This document shows positions 16,097 through 26,731 of a stretch of 64,000 bases of DNA, piece by piece (position 1 is the first letter of the stretch; the number at the start of each line of letters is the position of its first letter). The notes under the pieces are model-generated. The model was not told where the DNA came from, did not search any database, and was given only the letters and a program-made list of their open reading frames with translations. The translations under genes and the position numbers were made by a program. The DNA comes from Afifella marina DSM 2698 (GTDB lineage: Bacteria > Pseudomonadota > Alphaproteobacteria > Rhizobiales > Afifellaceae). The stretch is from NCBI RefSeq assembly GCF_900102695.1, contig NZ_FMVW01000010.1, positions 1 through 64,000 of the forward strand, in the 5' to 3' direction.

Positions 16097-18595
16097 ATGT
16101 CCACCACCTCTACCCCCCAGCGCCCCGCCGTCTCGCGCCGTCATTTCCTGCAGGGGGCGGCGGCCCTCGGCGCCCTCGGCATGGCCGGCTCCTCGCTTCT
16201 CACCAAGGGCGCACTGGCGCAGTCGGCGAGCAAGGACACCATCTCGGCGTGCCATTGGGGCGTCTTCCGCGGCCACAAAGAGGATGGCCGTCTGACCGCG
16301 CTCACGCCCTGGGAGAAGGATCCCTTTCCCTCGCCGCAATTGCCGGGCGTGCTCGATTCGATCTATTCGCCGACGCGCATCAAGTACCCGATGGTGCGGC
16401 GCGCCTTCCTGGAGCAGGGTCCGGGTGCCGATCCCGAAGGCCGCGGCACCGGCGATTTCGTGCGCGTGAGCTGGGAGAAGGCGATCGAACTCGTCGCCAA
16501 CGAATTGGTGCGCGTGCGCGACACGTATGGCCCGACGGGCATCTTCGGCGGTTCCTACGGCTGGAAGAGCCCCGGCAAGATGCACAACTGCCAGACGCTG
16601 CTGCGCCGCCTCCTCAAGCTGAATGGCGGCTTCACCAACAGCTCGGGCGACTACTCGACCGGCGCCGCCCAGGTCATCCTGCCCTATGTCGTCGGCTCCA
16701 TCGAGGTCTACGAGCAGTGCACGACCTGGCCGGTGTTGGCGGAGAACACCGAGCTCATGGTCTTCTGGGGCGCCAATCCGCTGCGCAATTCGGAGATCTG
16801 CTGGCAGGTTGCCGATCACGGCTCGTTCGTCGGCGTCGATCTTCTGAAGAAGGCCGGCACCAAGGCCATCTGCATCGATCCGGTTCGCACTGAGACGGCG
16901 CAGCGCCTCGACGCCGAATGGATCGCGCCGCGGCCGCAGACCGACGTCGCCATGATGCTCGGCATCGCCCATACGCTCTACAGCGAAGGGCTGCACGACC
17001 AGGGCTTCCTCGACAAGTACACGACCGGCTTCGACAAGTTCCTGCCCTATCTGACCGGCGAGGTGGACGGCCAGCCGAAGAGCGCCGAATGGGCGTCGGC
17101 TATCTGCGAGATCCCAGCCGACACCATCAAGGATCTGGCGCGTCGCTTCGCCAGTCACCGCACCATGCTGGCCCTCGGCTATTCCACGCAGCGCCAGCAC
17201 CACGGCGAGCAGGTCCATTGGATGCTGATCACGCTCACGTCGATGCTCGGGCAGATCGGGCTGCCTGGCGGCGGCTACGGCTTGAGCTACCATTATGCCT
17301 CGGGCGGGGCGCCGACGCACAATTCGCCGATTCTCACCGCCATGTCGGACCAGCCGGGCGGCGGTACGGTTGCAGTCGGCGAGCCGGCTTGGCTGGCCGG
17401 CGGCGGCACGGCCTCCATCCCGGTCTCGCGCCTGGTGGAGACGCTGCTCAATCCGGGCAAGAAGATGGATTTCAACGGCCACGAGATCGAGTTGCCGACG
17501 ATCAAGCTCGCCTATTGGGTCGGCGGCAATCCGTTCTCGCATCACCAGGACCGCAACGAGATGGTGCGCGCCTGGCGCAATCTCGAGACGTTCATCGTCC
17601 ATGATTTCCAGTGGACGGCGACGGCGCGGCATGCCGACATCGTTCTGCCGGCGACCACCTCCTACGAGCGCAACGACATCTCGCAGGTTGGCGATTATGC
17701 GCTCAGCCACATCGTGCCGATGAAGAAGCTGATCGACCCGGTGTTCGAATCGCGCACCGACTACGACATCTTCACGGCGATCGCCCACAAGCTCGGCAAA
17801 GGCTACGAATATACAGAGGGCAAGACGGAGATGGACTGGATCCGCGGCTTCTACGAGGCCGCGATGATCGAGGCTCGCGCCAAGGGCATGGAGATGCCGG
17901 TCTTCGATGCCTTCTGGGATAGCGACGAAGCGCTCGAATTCCCGCTCCTCGACGAGCAGAAGAATTTCGTCCGCTATGCCGACTTCCGCGCCGATCCGCT
18001 CCTCAACGCACTTGGCACGGCGTCCGGCAAGATCGAGATCTTTTCGCGCAACATCGAGAAGATGCATTACGACGACTGCCCGCCGCATCCGAGCTGGATG
18101 GAGCCGGTGGAACGGCTGGACGGCCCGACCACCCGATATCCGCTGCACATTGCGGCGAACCATCCCGTGAAGCGCCTGCATTCGCAGCTCTGCGGCACCT
18201 CGCTGCGCGAGGATTATGCCGTCAAGGGACGCGAACCCTGCTGGATCCATCCGGAGGATGCGGCCGCGCGCGGCCTCGTCGATGGCGACATCGTGCGCGT
18301 CTTCAACGACCGTGGCCAGATCCTCGCAGGTCTCGTCGTCACCGACGTGATCCGCAAGGGCGTCGTGCGCATCAATGAGGGCGGCTGGTTCGATCCTGTC
18401 GATCCGCGCACGCCCGGTAGCCTTTGCCGCTACGGCGACGTCAACAATCTCACCGTCGGCATTGGCACCTCCAAGCTGGCGCAGGGAAATTGCGGACAGA
18501 CGGCCGTGGCCGAGGTGGAGAAGTTCGAGGGGCCTGTTCCGGAGATCATGGTCTTCAGCGAGCCAGCAGCCCAGAAAGACGCCTCGAAGACCTGA
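16097..18595 (+). CDS. dorA: Periplasmic DMSO/TMAO reductase, DorA type
   Basis: This 832-residue bis-MGD molybdoenzyme carries a Tat signal (SRRHFLQGAAALGALGMAG, residues 13-31). It matches Rhodobacter DorA closely: Ser187 in SGDYSTGAAQ is the Mo ligand (Ser147 of DorA), and Tyr154/Trp156 of SYGWKSPG correspond to DorA Tyr114/Trp116. Tyr114 favours DMSO over TMAO, so DMSO is the better substrate guess. There is no Fe-S motif at the N-terminus, as in DorA. The ATG at 16097 follows AGGAACTCC. It forms an operon with the cytochrome and chaperone genes. Confidence 0.93.
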   Translation: MSTTSTPQRPAVSRRHFLQGAAALGALGMAGSSLLTKGALAQSASKDTISACHWGVFRGHKEDGRLTALTPWEKDPFPSPQLPGVLDSIYSPTRIKYPMVRRAFLEQGPGADPEGRGTGDFVRVSWEKAIELVANELVRVRDTYGPTGIFGGSYGWKSPGKMHNCQTLLRRLLKLNGGFTNSSGDYSTGAAQVILPYVVGSIEVYEQCTTWPVLAENTELMVFWGANPLRNSEICWQVADHGSFVGVDLLKKAGTKAICIDPVRTETAQRLDAEWIAPRPQTDVAMMLGIAHTLYSEGLHDQGFLDKYTTGFDKFLPYLTGEVDGQPKSAEWASAICEIPADTIKDLARRFASHRTMLALGYSTQRQHHGEQVHWMLITLTSMLGQIGLPGGGYGLSYHYASGGAPTHNSPILTAMSDQPGGGTVAVGEPAWLAGGGTASIPVSRLVETLLNPGKKMDFNGHEIELPTIKLAYWVGGNPFSHHQDRNEMVRAWRNLETFIVHDFQWTATARHADIVLPATTSYERNDISQVGDYALSHIVPMKKLIDPVFESRTDYDIFTAIAHKLGKGYEYTEGKTEMDWIRGFYEAAMIEARAKGMEMPVFDAFWDSDEALEFPLLDEQKNFVRYADFRADPLLNALGTASGKIEIFSRNIEKMHYDDCPPHPSWMEPVERLDGPTTRYPLHIAANHPVKRLHSQLCGTSLREDYAVKGREPCWIHPEDAAARGLVDGDIVRVFNDRGQILAGLVVTDVIRKGVVRINEGGWFDPVDPRTPGSLCRYGDVNNLTVGIGTSKLAQGNCGQTAVAEVEKFEGPVPEIMVFSEPAAQKDASKT

Positions 18596-18719
18596 ACGGG
18601 TCCGACGCAGCGTGAAAAAGCAAGACCGCGCTGTAGGCCTCTGGTACCCGCCGCGCGGTCCATCTCATCTGCCTCACACGGCAGGGGCTCATAGAGCCGG
18701 CGATTAAGAAGAGAGTTCG

Positions 18720-18744
18720 GCGGCGCGCATGCGCGCCGCTATTT
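18720..18744 (+). terminator. Perfect palindromic terminator hairpin
   Basis: A 20-base perfect palindrome (18720-18739, GCGGCGCG arms around CATG) is followed by TATTT. It closes the reductase operon and also lies downstream of the convergent small secreted-protein gene. Confidence 0.7.
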
Positions 18745-18771
18745 CCTGATCGGTCGTCAGTCGACAACCCG

Positions 18772-19083
18772 TCAATTGGCTTCGCCGCTCTCTTCCTCGC
18801 TATAGGGCGAGACGCATTTCCGCTTGAAATTGTTGTCGCTGACGAAGGTGTCCGTCTGCGGATCGTAGGATTTGTAGCGCCCGGAGCACCAGGCTGCGTG
18901 AAGTGTGTCGGGGAGCGGGCCGGCAGGGCCAGGAGCGGGCTCGTCCTTGCTCTTGGCCTGGACATAATTCTCGTCCTGCGCCGGCGCCGGCGGCAGGTCG
19001 TAGGCGAGCGCTACGCTGCGCAAGGCCATGGAGAGAACGAATGCGGTGGCGGCCGCGGTGCCGAATGAGCGAAGCGTGGTCAT
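18772..19083 (-). CDS. Small secreted protein with a BA14K-like Cys motif
   Basis: This 103-residue protein has a signal peptide (RSFGTAAATAFVLSMALRSVALAY). The short mature region ends with WCSGRYKSYDPQTDTFVSDN and KRKCVSPYS. That pattern, an aromatic-Cys, RY-x-SYDP, then a second Cys, resembles the BA14K-like/lectin-like family of Rhizobiales; the assignment is from memory and tentative. The start at 19081-19083 follows a weak AAGGA. It is a single gene, convergent with the reductase operon. Confidence 0.6.
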   Translation of the reverse strand: MTTLRSFGTAAATAFVLSMALRSVALAYDLPPAPAQDENYVQAKSKDEPAPGPAGPLPDTLHAAWCSGRYKSYDPQTDTFVSDNNFKRKCVSPYSEEESGEAN

Positions 19084-19291
19084 GGGTGGGAATCCTTCCG
19101 GCCGGTTGGCCTGCTGCAATGCAGGCATTCAAGGGTCACAGTTAGGGCGCTCAGAAAAATGGCCAGACGTGAAACAAGATCGCTTAGTGGTTGATAGAAA
19201 ATATGTTTCTACTTCTGGGGCAGGAATGTTGTTGGCCTTTTTCTGAGGCGAGGTGGGGGCGTCCGTCCCGTTTGCGCGGCGGGAGGAGGTC

Positions 19292-19852
19292 ATGACCGAG
19301 GAGGCCGTTCCGCCCATGGCGGCCGTGCATGTCGAAGGCCGCGGAGGCACCGACCTCTTGTTGAGGGCCGTTGCCCGCGATCTCGCGGCGCGCGGATTTT
19401 GTATCACTGGCGTCGTCCAGTCGAACCCCGAACGTGCGGCTCGGACGCGTTGCGATATGGATCTCACCGTTCTGCCTGACGGCCCGACATTGCGTATCAG
19501 CCAGGATCGCGGCGACGGGGCGCGCGGCTGCCGCCTCGATGTCGGCGCGCTCGAAACCGCTGTGGCAGGCGTCGAGGCGATCCTGGAAAAGGGCGGGCTC
19601 GACCTTCTCCTCATCAACAAGTTCGGCAAGCGCGAGGCCGAAGGACACGGCTTTGCCGCAACCATTGGGACGGCGCTCAGCGTTGGCGTCCCCGTCCTCG
19701 TCGGCGTCAACCAGCTCAACCGGCCCGAGTTCGAGGCTTTTGCAGATGGCCTCGCAACCATGCTTCCGCCGCATCACGACGCAGTGCTTGCCTGGTGTCT
19801 CGCCGCAACCGGCACCACAACTGGAGACGAGCGGCCTGTATTTGCGGTCTAG
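19292..19852 (+). CDS. DUF2478 family protein
   Basis: This 186-residue protein has the DUF2478 pattern: ITGVVQSNPER, DRGDGARGCRLDVGAL, LLLINKFGKREAEGHGF and VPVLVGVNQLN. The family looks like a P-loop-derived nucleotide-binding fold and is often encoded near molybdate transport or molybdoenzymes. That fits the reductase operon just upstream, but function is unknown. The ATG at 19292 has a strong GGGAGGAGG 3 bases upstream. Confidence 0.8.
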   Translation: MTEEAVPPMAAVHVEGRGGTDLLLRAVARDLAARGFCITGVVQSNPERAARTRCDMDLTVLPDGPTLRISQDRGDGARGCRLDVGALETAVAGVEAILEKGGLDLLLINKFGKREAEGHGFAATIGTALSVGVPVLVGVNQLNRPEFEAFADGLATMLPPHHDAVLAWCLAATGTTTGDERPVFAV

Positions 19853-20047
19853 GTTCTGAACTCACAAACGGAATTCCGACCGGTTTTTAGGCTCCTCTAG
19901 GCGGTTCATCGTGGGGATTGCCGATGCCGGAACCCTCCGCGGCTCGCTCCTTGTGAGCCATGGCCATACGTGGCTTGCGAGCGGATCGCTTTCGTTGCGC
20001 CAATTGCGCTACTCTCCGATCCCCGCGTTCGAGCATGGCAAGCCCGC

Positions 20048-20974
20048 ATGAACATCACGCTGAAGCAGGTGCGCTATTTCATAGCTGTCGCCAGCGGCCA
20101 GTCGGTGTCGCTTGCAGCGCGCGATCTGCATATCTCGCAATCGGCGATCACCGTCGCATTGAAGCAGCTGGAGCAGGAAGTGGGGGCGGCGCTCTTCCTG
20201 CGCACGCCGCGCGGCATGGTGCTGACTCAGGAGGGCCACCAATTCCTGCGCCACTCGGAACGCATTATGGCGGTCGTGGCCGATGCGGGGCGCGCGCTCA
20301 AGGTTCGCGAGCCAACGGGCGGCGGGACCTTGACGATCGGTGTGACGGCGCTCGTCGCAGGCTATTATCTCGCTGACCTTCTGGCGCGCTATCAGCGCGT
20401 TTATCCGGAGGTGGACGTCAAGGTCGTGGAAGACCAGCAGCGCTTCCTCGAGCATCTCTTGATCGGCGGCGAGATCGATGTCGGCCTTCTCATCTCCTCG
20501 GCGCTGTCAAATCGGGATGCGCTCGCCAGCGATACCTTGCTGCGTTCGCCCTATCTCGTCTGGTTGCCGGCCAATCATCGGCTGTTGGCGCTCGATGAGC
20601 CCTCGCTCAGCGATCTCGCGGACCAGCCTCTGGTGCAGCTCACCACAGACGACATGCACGCCATCACGCAGAGGCACTGGCGCGAGGCCGGCATCAAGCC
20701 GCGCACCGTCTTGCGGACGAGTTCGGTGGAGGCGATCCGCTCGCTCGTCGGCACCGGGATCGGCCTCGCCGTTCTGCCGGACATGACCTATCGTCCATGG
20801 TCGCTCGAGGGTGACCGCGTCGAGGTTCGCCCTTTGAAGGAGGTGTTTCCGACGATCGATATCGGCCTCATCTGGCGGAAGGGAAGCCTTCTGCCCGAGC
20901 CGGCGCGAGCCTTCATCGAGCTTGCGCGCGAGCAGGCAAAGCTGCGCGCCCGCCAGTCGCGGCCGGGTCGATAA
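20048..20974 (+). CDS. LysR-family transcriptional regulator
   Basis: This 308-residue protein has an N-terminal winged helix (LKQVRYFIAVASGQSVSLAARDLHIS, residues 5-30; VALKQLEQEVGAALFLRTPRG) and a LysR substrate domain. It lies 165 bases upstream of the polyamine-type transport operon on the same strand, so it is the likely regulator. E. coli controls the equivalent ydcSTUVW genes with a MocR-type YdcR instead. The ATG at 20048 directly precedes the HTH; an ATG at 19970 would add a non-homologous tail. Confidence 0.9.
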   Translation: MNITLKQVRYFIAVASGQSVSLAARDLHISQSAITVALKQLEQEVGAALFLRTPRGMVLTQEGHQFLRHSERIMAVVADAGRALKVREPTGGGTLTIGVTALVAGYYLADLLARYQRVYPEVDVKVVEDQQRFLEHLLIGGEIDVGLLISSALSNRDALASDTLLRSPYLVWLPANHRLLALDEPSLSDLADQPLVQLTTDDMHAITQRHWREAGIKPRTVLRTSSVEAIRSLVGTGIGLAVLPDMTYRPWSLEGDRVEVRPLKEVFPTIDIGLIWRKGSLLPEPARAFIELAREQAKLRARQSRPGR

Positions 20975-21139
20975 CAGCTCTGGCACGCTGCCTTAAAAAT
21001 GAGCGCGATGAGCATGGCGACAGACCGTTCGATTTTTTTCATAGGCTCGCTTAGTTTTTCATATTTCTCACCGCGAAAGATTTCCGATTAGCTTCCTCTT
21101 GCCGATAGCGGCGCGGCTCAAAGAGGGGAGAGCAACGTC

Positions 21140-22303
21140 ATGCGCGAGAAAAGAATCCGTCGAGTGGTGGCAGCGACCACCGCATTTGTTCTGGCTGCGG
21201 GCCCGGCCTTTGCCGAGCCGCTGCAAGAGCTCGGCGATGCGGAAGGCGAGGTCGATATCGTCGCCTGGCCGGGCTACATCGAACGCGGCGAAAGCGATGC
21301 CGCCTATGATTGGGTGAGTGCCTTCGAGAAGGAGACCGGCTGCAAGGTCAATGTGAAGACCGCCGGGACCTCCGATGAAATGGTGGCGCTGATGAACGAG
21401 GGCGGCTTCGACCTCGTCACCGCCTCGGGCGATGCCTCCCTGCGCCTGATCGCCGGCGGGCGCGTCCAGGAAATCAACACCGCACTCATTCCCTCCTGGG
21501 ACAGCCTCGACGATCGGCTGAAGGATGCGCCCTGGCACACCGTCGAGGGCAAGCATTACGGCGTGCCCTATCAATGGGGCCCGAACGTGCTCGCCTACAA
21601 CACCGACGTCTTCAAGGATTCGCCGCCCGTTTCCTGGAATGTCGTCTTCGAGGAGCAGGATCTGCCGGACGGCAAAACCAACAAGGGTCGCGTCCAGGCA
21701 TTCGACGGGCCGATCTATATCGCCGATGCCGCGCTCTATCTGATGAGCACCAAGCCGGAACTCGGCATCAAGGATCCATACGAGCTCAACGAAGATCAGT
21801 ACAAGGCGGCGCTCGAGCTTCTGCGCGAGCAGCGCAAGCTGGTGAACCGCTACTGGCACGACGCCTTCGTGCAGATCGACGATTTCACCAATGAAGGCGT
21901 GGCCGCGTCCAGTTCCTGGCCGTTCCAGGTCAACCTCCTTAAATCGGAGAACCAGCCGATCGAGAGCGTCATCCCGAAAGAGGGGGCGACCGGCTGGGCC
22001 GATACGACGATGATGCATTCGGAGGCCGCGCATCCGACCTGCGCCTATAAGTGGATGGAGCATTCCATCGACAAGAAGGTGCAGGGTGACGTTGCCGCCT
22101 GGTTCGGCGCCAATCCATCCGTTCCCGCGGCTTGCGAGGGCAACGAGCTCCTCGGCGACAAAGGTTGCGAAACGAACGGTTTCGGCAAGTTCGACGAGAT
22201 CCATTTCTGGCGGACGCCCAGGGCCGAATGCGACAGCCAGGAGAGCTGCGTCCCTTATTATCGTTGGGTCTCCGATTACATCGCCGTTCTCGGCGGCCGT
22301 TGA
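21140..22303 (+). CDS. Polyamine-type ABC transporter substrate-binding protein (YdcS/PotD-like)
   Basis: This 387-residue periplasmic protein has a signal peptide (to about residue 25, AGPAFAEP). The bacterial SBP fold has EGEVDIVAWPGYIERGE, DLVTASGDASLRLI, YGVPYQWGPNVLAYN and FGANPSVP, as in YdcS/PotD/PotF. It should deliver putrescine/spermidine-like cations or related amines. Four Cys near the C-terminus (CEGNELLGDKGC, CDSQESC) may form disulfides. It is the first gene of an operon with ATPase, two permeases and an aldehyde dehydrogenase. GAGGGGAGAG precedes the start. Confidence 0.88.
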   Translation: MREKRIRRVVAATTAFVLAAGPAFAEPLQELGDAEGEVDIVAWPGYIERGESDAAYDWVSAFEKETGCKVNVKTAGTSDEMVALMNEGGFDLVTASGDASLRLIAGGRVQEINTALIPSWDSLDDRLKDAPWHTVEGKHYGVPYQWGPNVLAYNTDVFKDSPPVSWNVVFEEQDLPDGKTNKGRVQAFDGPIYIADAALYLMSTKPELGIKDPYELNEDQYKAALELLREQRKLVNRYWHDAFVQIDDFTNEGVAASSSWPFQVNLLKSENQPIESVIPKEGATGWADTTMMHSEAAHPTCAYKWMEHSIDKKVQGDVAAWFGANPSVPAACEGNELLGDKGCETNGFGKFDEIHFWRTPRAECDSQESCVPYYRWVSDYIAVLGGR

Positions 22304-22386
22304 ACGACCCGCATAGCCGGCGTGCCGCTCCGCCTATTGAGGCGGCGCGCCGGTCGTCCTCCGCCATTTCGCGCCAGGGATAGAAG

Positions 22387-23388
22387 ATGCAAGCCGAGGT
22401 GCGCTTCGATCACGTGACCTGCATGTTCGGCTCCGTGATCGCCGTCGACGACGTGACTTTCGATATTGCCGAGGGAGAGTTCTTCACCCTTCTGGGGCCG
22501 TCCGGCTCCGGCAAGACGACCTGCCTCAGGATGGTCGCCGGCTTTCAATATCCGACGTCGGGCCATGTCTATATTCATGGGAAAGACGACACCCGGCTGC
22601 CGCCGTTCGAGCGCGACGTCAACACGGTGTTTCAGGACTATGCCCTGTTCCCGCATATGAGTGTCGCCGACAACGTGGCCTATGGGTTGATGGTGCGCGG
22701 CGTCGGCAAGAAAGCGCGGCGCAAACAGGCGGAAGAGATGCTCGAACTCGTCCGCCTCGGAGGCTACGGGCACCGGCGTCCGATCGAGCTTTCGGGCGGC
22801 CAGCGGCAGCGTGTGGCGCTCGCCCGCGCTCTCATCAATCGCCCTCGCGTCCTCCTTCTCGACGAGCCTCTTGGCGCCCTCGACCAGAAACTGCGCGAAG
22901 AGATGCAGGTGGAATTGAAGGAGCTGCAGCGCGAGGTCGGCATCACCTTCGTCTTCGTCACGCACGACCAGACGGAGGCGCTGTCGATGTCGGATCGTCT
23001 CGCCGTCTTCAACAAGGGGCGCGTGGAGCAGATCGGTACGCCGCAGGAGGTCTATGACCGCCCGCTGACCCGCTTTGTCGCGTCTTTCGTCGGGGCCTCC
23101 AACATTGTCGAAGGGCCTCTCGCCGAACGGCTTTTCGGCAATTCTCAGCCGGTCTCGATCCGACCGGAGAAGATCGTTCTGTCGCGCGACGGGGAGGGGA
23201 TCGCCGCCACCATCCGAGAGGTCAATTTCATCGGTGCCGCCACGCGCTACCGCATCGCCGTTGACGGCGTGGAGGAGGCGGCGCTTCTCGTCACCTCGCC
23301 CAATGTTCTCACCGGCGACAACGCTTTTGCTGTCGGCACGCCAGTCCGCCTCGCCTGGGCGAAGGGCACGACGCAGGCGCTGAAATGA
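22387..23388 (+). CDS. ABC transporter ATP-binding protein (YdcT/PotA-like)
   Basis: This 333-residue ATPase energises uptake through the two permeases that follow. Walker [13 protein letters not shown] (about residue 36), Q-loop [10 protein letters not shown], signature [15 protein letters not shown] and Walker [13 protein letters not shown] are intact, with switch His in [13 protein letters not shown]-terminal TOBE domain ([10 protein letters not shown]) places it in the CUT1/polyamine class. Its stop overlaps the next start (ATGA at 23385). Confidence 0.93.
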   Translation: MQAEVRFDHVTCMFGSVIAVDDVTFDIAEGEFFTLLGPSGSGKTTCLRMVAGFQYPTSGHVYIHGKDDTRLPPFERDVNTVFQDYALFPHMSVADNVAYGLMVRGVGKKARRKQAEEMLELVRLGGYGHRRPIELSGGQRQRVALARALINRPRVLLLDEPLGALDQKLREEMQVELKELQREVGITFVFVTHDQTEALSMSDRLAVFNKGRVEQIGTPQEVYDRPLTRFVASFVGASNIVEGPLAERLFGNSQPVSIRPEKIVLSRDGEGIAATIREVNFIGAATRYRIAVDGVEEAALLVTSPNVLTGDNAFAVGTPVRLAWAKGTTQALK

Positions 23389-24356
23389 CCGGCCCATCCG
23401 TCTCTTCGCCTGAGACGCTGCCGACACCGTCCGGCGATGCCGCTGCGGGGATCGGCCGGCGTATCTCGCGCTGGTTCTATGGCCGGCCTGGCATCTTTCT
23501 CCTGCTGCTTCTTCTGCCGCCGCTCCTCTGGCTCGGCATCGTCTATGTCGGCTCGCTGTTTGCGCTGCTGCTCAACTCCTTCTTCGCCATCGATCCCTTC
23601 ACCGGAATGGTGAAATACGAGCTGACGCTGGCGACCTGGAAGCAGCTCTTCACCCTCGCCAATTTCGACATCATCATGCGCACCGTGACGATGGCGGCGT
23701 GCGTGACCGTTGGTGCCGCGATCATCGGCTTTCCGCTGGCGCATTACATGGCGCGCTATGCCGGCCCTCGCATCAAGGGGCTTCTCTATCTCGCGGTGAT
23801 GCTGCCGCTGTGGTCGAGCTATCTCGTTCGCCTCTATGCCTGGAAATTGATCCTGGCCAAGGAAGGCATCATCAGCTGGATCGCGGCTCATACCGGGCTG
23901 AGCTGGCTTCTCGACGCTCTCCTGGCATTGCCGGTGATCGGCGGTCCGAGCCTCTCCGTCAGCTATATCGGCATGTTCCTGGTGTTTCTCTACATCTGGC
24001 TGCCCTTCATGATCCTGCCGATCGAGGCGGCACTTGAACGTGTGCCGCGGACGGTGACGGATGCCTCGGCCGATCTCGGGGCCCGGCCTGGCATGACCTT
24101 TCGCAAGGTGATCCTGCCGCTCGCTTTTCCAGGCGTCGTCGCGGGCTCGATCTTCACCTTCTCGCTGACGCTCGGCGATTACATCATCCCTGGCGTCGTC
24201 GGCTCGTCGCGGCTCTTCATCGGGCAGGCGGTCTATCTGCATCAAGGAACGGCCGGCAACCTGCCGCTGGCGGCGGCTTTCTCGACCGTGCCCATCGTCA
24301 TCATGGCGGCCTATCTGATGATCGCCAAACGCCTGGGGGCTTTCAATGCGCTCTAG
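23385..24356 (+). CDS. ABC transporter permease (YdcU/PotB-like)
   Basis: This 323-residue inner-membrane protein has six predicted helices, the first at ‘[19 protein letters not shown]’ (about residues 45-63). The EAA loop is visible as [20 protein letters not shown]. PotB/HisM-type permeases pair with a PotC-like partner, encoded by the next gene (11-base overlap). Length and topology are normal for the family. Confidence 0.92.
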   Translation: MTGPSVSSPETLPTPSGDAAAGIGRRISRWFYGRPGIFLLLLLLPPLLWLGIVYVGSLFALLLNSFFAIDPFTGMVKYELTLATWKQLFTLANFDIIMRTVTMAACVTVGAAIIGFPLAHYMARYAGPRIKGLLYLAVMLPLWSSYLVRLYAWKLILAKEGIISWIAAHTGLSWLLDALLALPVIGGPSLSVSYIGMFLVFLYIWLPFMILPIEAALERVPRTVTDASADLGARPGMTFRKVILPLAFPGVVAGSIFTFSLTLGDYIIPGVVGSSRLFIGQAVYLHQGTAGNLPLAAAFSTVPIVIMAAYLMIAKRLGAFNAL

Positions 24357-25173
24357 ACGTCAGGCCAGCGCAAGGCCGCGGGCGAGCCTCCTCCTGAAGC
24401 TTGGAACGATCTTTTGTGTCCTGTTCCTGCATGTGCCGATGGCCTTCATCATCCTCTACGCCTTCACGACGGAGGACAAATCGTACGTCTTTCCGCCGCC
24501 GGGCCTGACGCTCAAATGGTTTGCCGTCGCCTGGGGGCGGCAGGATGTGTGGGATGCGCTGACGCTGTCCGTGCAGGTCGCCCTGACCGCGACGGTGATG
24601 GCGCTCATTCTGGGGACGCTCGCGGCGGCCGCGGTCAGTCGGGCTCGATTTTTCGGTCGCGAGGCGGTGAGCCTTCTCGTCATTTTGCCGATCGCGCTGC
24701 CGGGTGTCGTCACCGGTATCGCGTTGCGTTCTGCCTTCGGCCTCGCCGACATACCCTTTTCGTTCTGGACGATCGTCGTCGGCCACGCGACCTTCTGCGT
24801 CGTCGTTGTCTACAACAACGCCGTCGCGCGCCTGCGGCGCACTTCAGGCAGTCTCATCGAAGTGTCGATGGACCTTGGCGCCAACGGTTTTCAAACGTTC
24901 CGCTATGTCGTTCTGCCGAACCTCGCGACGGCGCTTCTCGCCGGCGGCATGCTCGCCTTTGCATTGTCCTTCGACGAGGTGATCGTCACCACCTTTACCG
25001 CCGGCCAACAGACGACCCTGCCGATCTGGATGCTGTCGGAGCTGGTGCGGCCGCGTCAGCGCCCGGTCACGAACGTCGTCGCCGTTTTCGTCATTGCCGT
25101 CACCTTCATTCCGATCCTGACCGCTTACTGGGCGACACGTTCGAGCGCCTTTGCGGAAGGGGGAGGCAAGTGA
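24346..25173 (+). CDS. ABC transporter permease (YdcV/PotC-like)
   Basis: This 275-residue partner permease has PotC-type features: [15 protein letters not shown] after the first helix, an EAA loop ([18 protein letters not shown]), and the [18 protein letters not shown] element that is highly typical of PotC. It overlaps the upstream permease and is followed after 28 bases by the aldehyde dehydrogenase. Confidence 0.93.
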   Translation: MRSRRQASARPRASLLLKLGTIFCVLFLHVPMAFIILYAFTTEDKSYVFPPPGLTLKWFAVAWGRQDVWDALTLSVQVALTATVMALILGTLAAAAVSRARFFGREAVSLLVILPIALPGVVTGIALRSAFGLADIPFSFWTIVVGHATFCVVVVYNNAVARLRRTSGSLIEVSMDLGANGFQTFRYVVLPNLATALLAGGMLAFALSFDEVIVTTFTAGQQTTLPIWMLSELVRPRQRPVTNVVAVFVIAVTFIPILTAYWATRSSAFAEGGGK

Positions 25174-25201
25174 ATTTCCATTCCAAGGGAGGAGTGAGAC
25201 C

Positions 25202-26644
25202 ATGAAGTTACCGCCGAGACTGCCTGCGAAACTTCTCATTGGAGGGGAGTTCGTTGCCGGTGCGGGCGCCGATGAGATGATCCTCAACCCGGCCACGGGC
25301 GAGGCGATCTGCGTCGTCCCGGAAGCCTCCTCCGAACAGGTCGATGCGGCGGTTGCCGCCGCAGAGGAAGCCTTCCCGGCCTGGGCACGCACCACACCGG
25401 CCGAGCGTTCGGCTCTTCTTTTTGAGCTGGCGAACCGGATCGAGAAGGAGGCGGAGGCGATCGCGAGCCTTGAAAGCCTCAATTGCGGCAAGCCCTATGC
25501 TTCGGCACTCGCTGACGAAGTGCCGGCGATCGTCGATTGCTTCCGCTTTTTTGCCGGTGCGGCACGCTGCCTGCCGGGCATGGCGGCCGGCGAATACCTG
25601 CCGGGCTATACCAGCATGATCCGCCGCGATCCTGTCGGCGTCGTGGGCTCGATCGCGCCCTGGAACTATCCTTTGATGATGGCGGCATGGAAGCTCGCCC
25701 CGGCGCTTGCGGCGGGCAACACCGCCGTCCTGAAGCCGTCGGAGCAGACGCCCCTGACGACGCTTTTCCTCGCCGAACTCGTCGCCGATCTCTTTCCGAA
25801 AGGTGTCCTCAACATCGTCACCGGACGAGGCGAGACGGTGGGGGCACCGCTCGTCGAACATCCGCGGGTGCGGATGGTGTCTTTGACGGGCGACGTTGCG
25901 ACCGGCCAGAAGGTGCTGCAGGCGGCAAGCCGTGCCATGAAGCGCACGCATCTGGAACTCGGCGGCAAGGCGCCGGTGATCGTCTTCGACGATGCGGATC
26001 TCGAAGCGGTGATCGAAGGCATACGAACTTTCGGCTATTTCAACGCCGGCCAGGATTGCACGGCGGCCTGCCGCGTCTACGCCGGCCCGAAAATCCATGA
26101 CCGGCTCGTCGCCGATCTCGCCGATGCGGTCTCGACGCTCAAATTCGGTGCTCCGGAGGACGAGGGCGTCGAAATCGGGCCACTGATTTCCGAAAGGCAG
26201 CGTTCGCGTGTGGCGAGTTTCGTCGAGAGGGCGTTGTCGCACGGGCACATGGAGGCGGTCACCGGCGGCAGCGCGGCCGAAGGGCCGGGATTCTTCTACA
26301 GGCCGACGGTGATCGCCGGCGCCTTGCAGAAGGACGAGATCGTGCAGCGCGAGGTCTTTGGTCCGGTCGTTTCCGTGACGCGCTTTTCCGAAGTCGACGA
26401 GGCGGTCGCCTGGGCAAATGACAGCGAATACGGTCTCGCATCATCCGTCTGGACGAAGGATGTCGGCCGCGCCATGGCCGCTGCCGCACAGCTGCAATAC
26501 GGCTGCACCTGGATCAACACGCATTTCATGCTGTGCAATGAAATGCCCCATGGCGGCATGAAGAGCTCCGGCTACGGCAAGGATATGAGCCTCTACGCGC
26601 TCGAAGATTACACGGTCGTCCGCCACGTCATGGCGAAGTGGTAG
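25202..26644 (+). CDS. patD: Gamma-aminobutyraldehyde dehydrogenase-like ALDH
   Basis: This 480-residue NAD-dependent aldehyde dehydrogenase shows the catalytic Glu in [11 protein letters not shown], the nucleophile Cys in [12 protein letters not shown] and the cofactor site [18 protein letters not shown]. Its place after a YdcSTUV-like transporter mirrors E. coli ydcSTUV-patD, where PatD oxidises 4-aminobutanal from putrescine to GABA. The exact aldehyde is inferred from context. The ATG at 25202 follows GGGAGGAG. A terminator lies 21 bases after the stop. Confidence 0.86.
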   Translation: MKLPPRLPAKLLIGGEFVAGAGADEMILNPATGEAICVVPEASSEQVDAAVAAAEEAFPAWARTTPAERSALLFELANRIEKEAEAIASLESLNCGKPYASALADEVPAIVDCFRFFAGAARCLPGMAAGEYLPGYTSMIRRDPVGVVGSIAPWNYPLMMAAWKLAPALAAGNTAVLKPSEQTPLTTLFLAELVADLFPKGVLNIVTGRGETVGAPLVEHPRVRMVSLTGDVATGQKVLQAASRAMKRTHLELGGKAPVIVFDDADLEAVIEGIRTFGYFNAGQDCTAACRVYAGPKIHDRLVADLADAVSTLKFGAPEDEGVEIGPLISERQRSRVASFVERALSHGHMEAVTGGSAAEGPGFFYRPTVIAGALQKDEIVQREVFGPVVSVTRFSEVDEAVAWANDSEYGLASSVWTKDVGRAMAAAAQLQYGCTWINTHFMLCNEMPHGGMKSSGYGKDMSLYALEDYTVVRHVMAKW

Positions 26645-26664
26645 GCCCTCTCCGCGACCGGCAG

Positions 26665-26696
26665 GACAGGCGTCGCTTCACGCGGCGCCTGTCTTT
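26665..26696 (+). terminator. Terminator of the polyamine operon
   Basis: GACAGGCG (26665-26672) pairs with CGCCTGTC (26686-26693), then TTT. It begins 20 bases after the dehydrogenase stop. Confidence 0.65.
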
Positions 26697-26731
26697 GCGA
26701 GGGGACGAATCCACCTTCACGCGCTGGAGGC

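Noticed and set aside
16025-18250. 741-codon frame antisense to the DMSO reductase gene
   Set aside because: The reductase has Tat signal, Mo ligand and full-length similarity; the antisense frame is Arg/Asp/His-biased with no motif.
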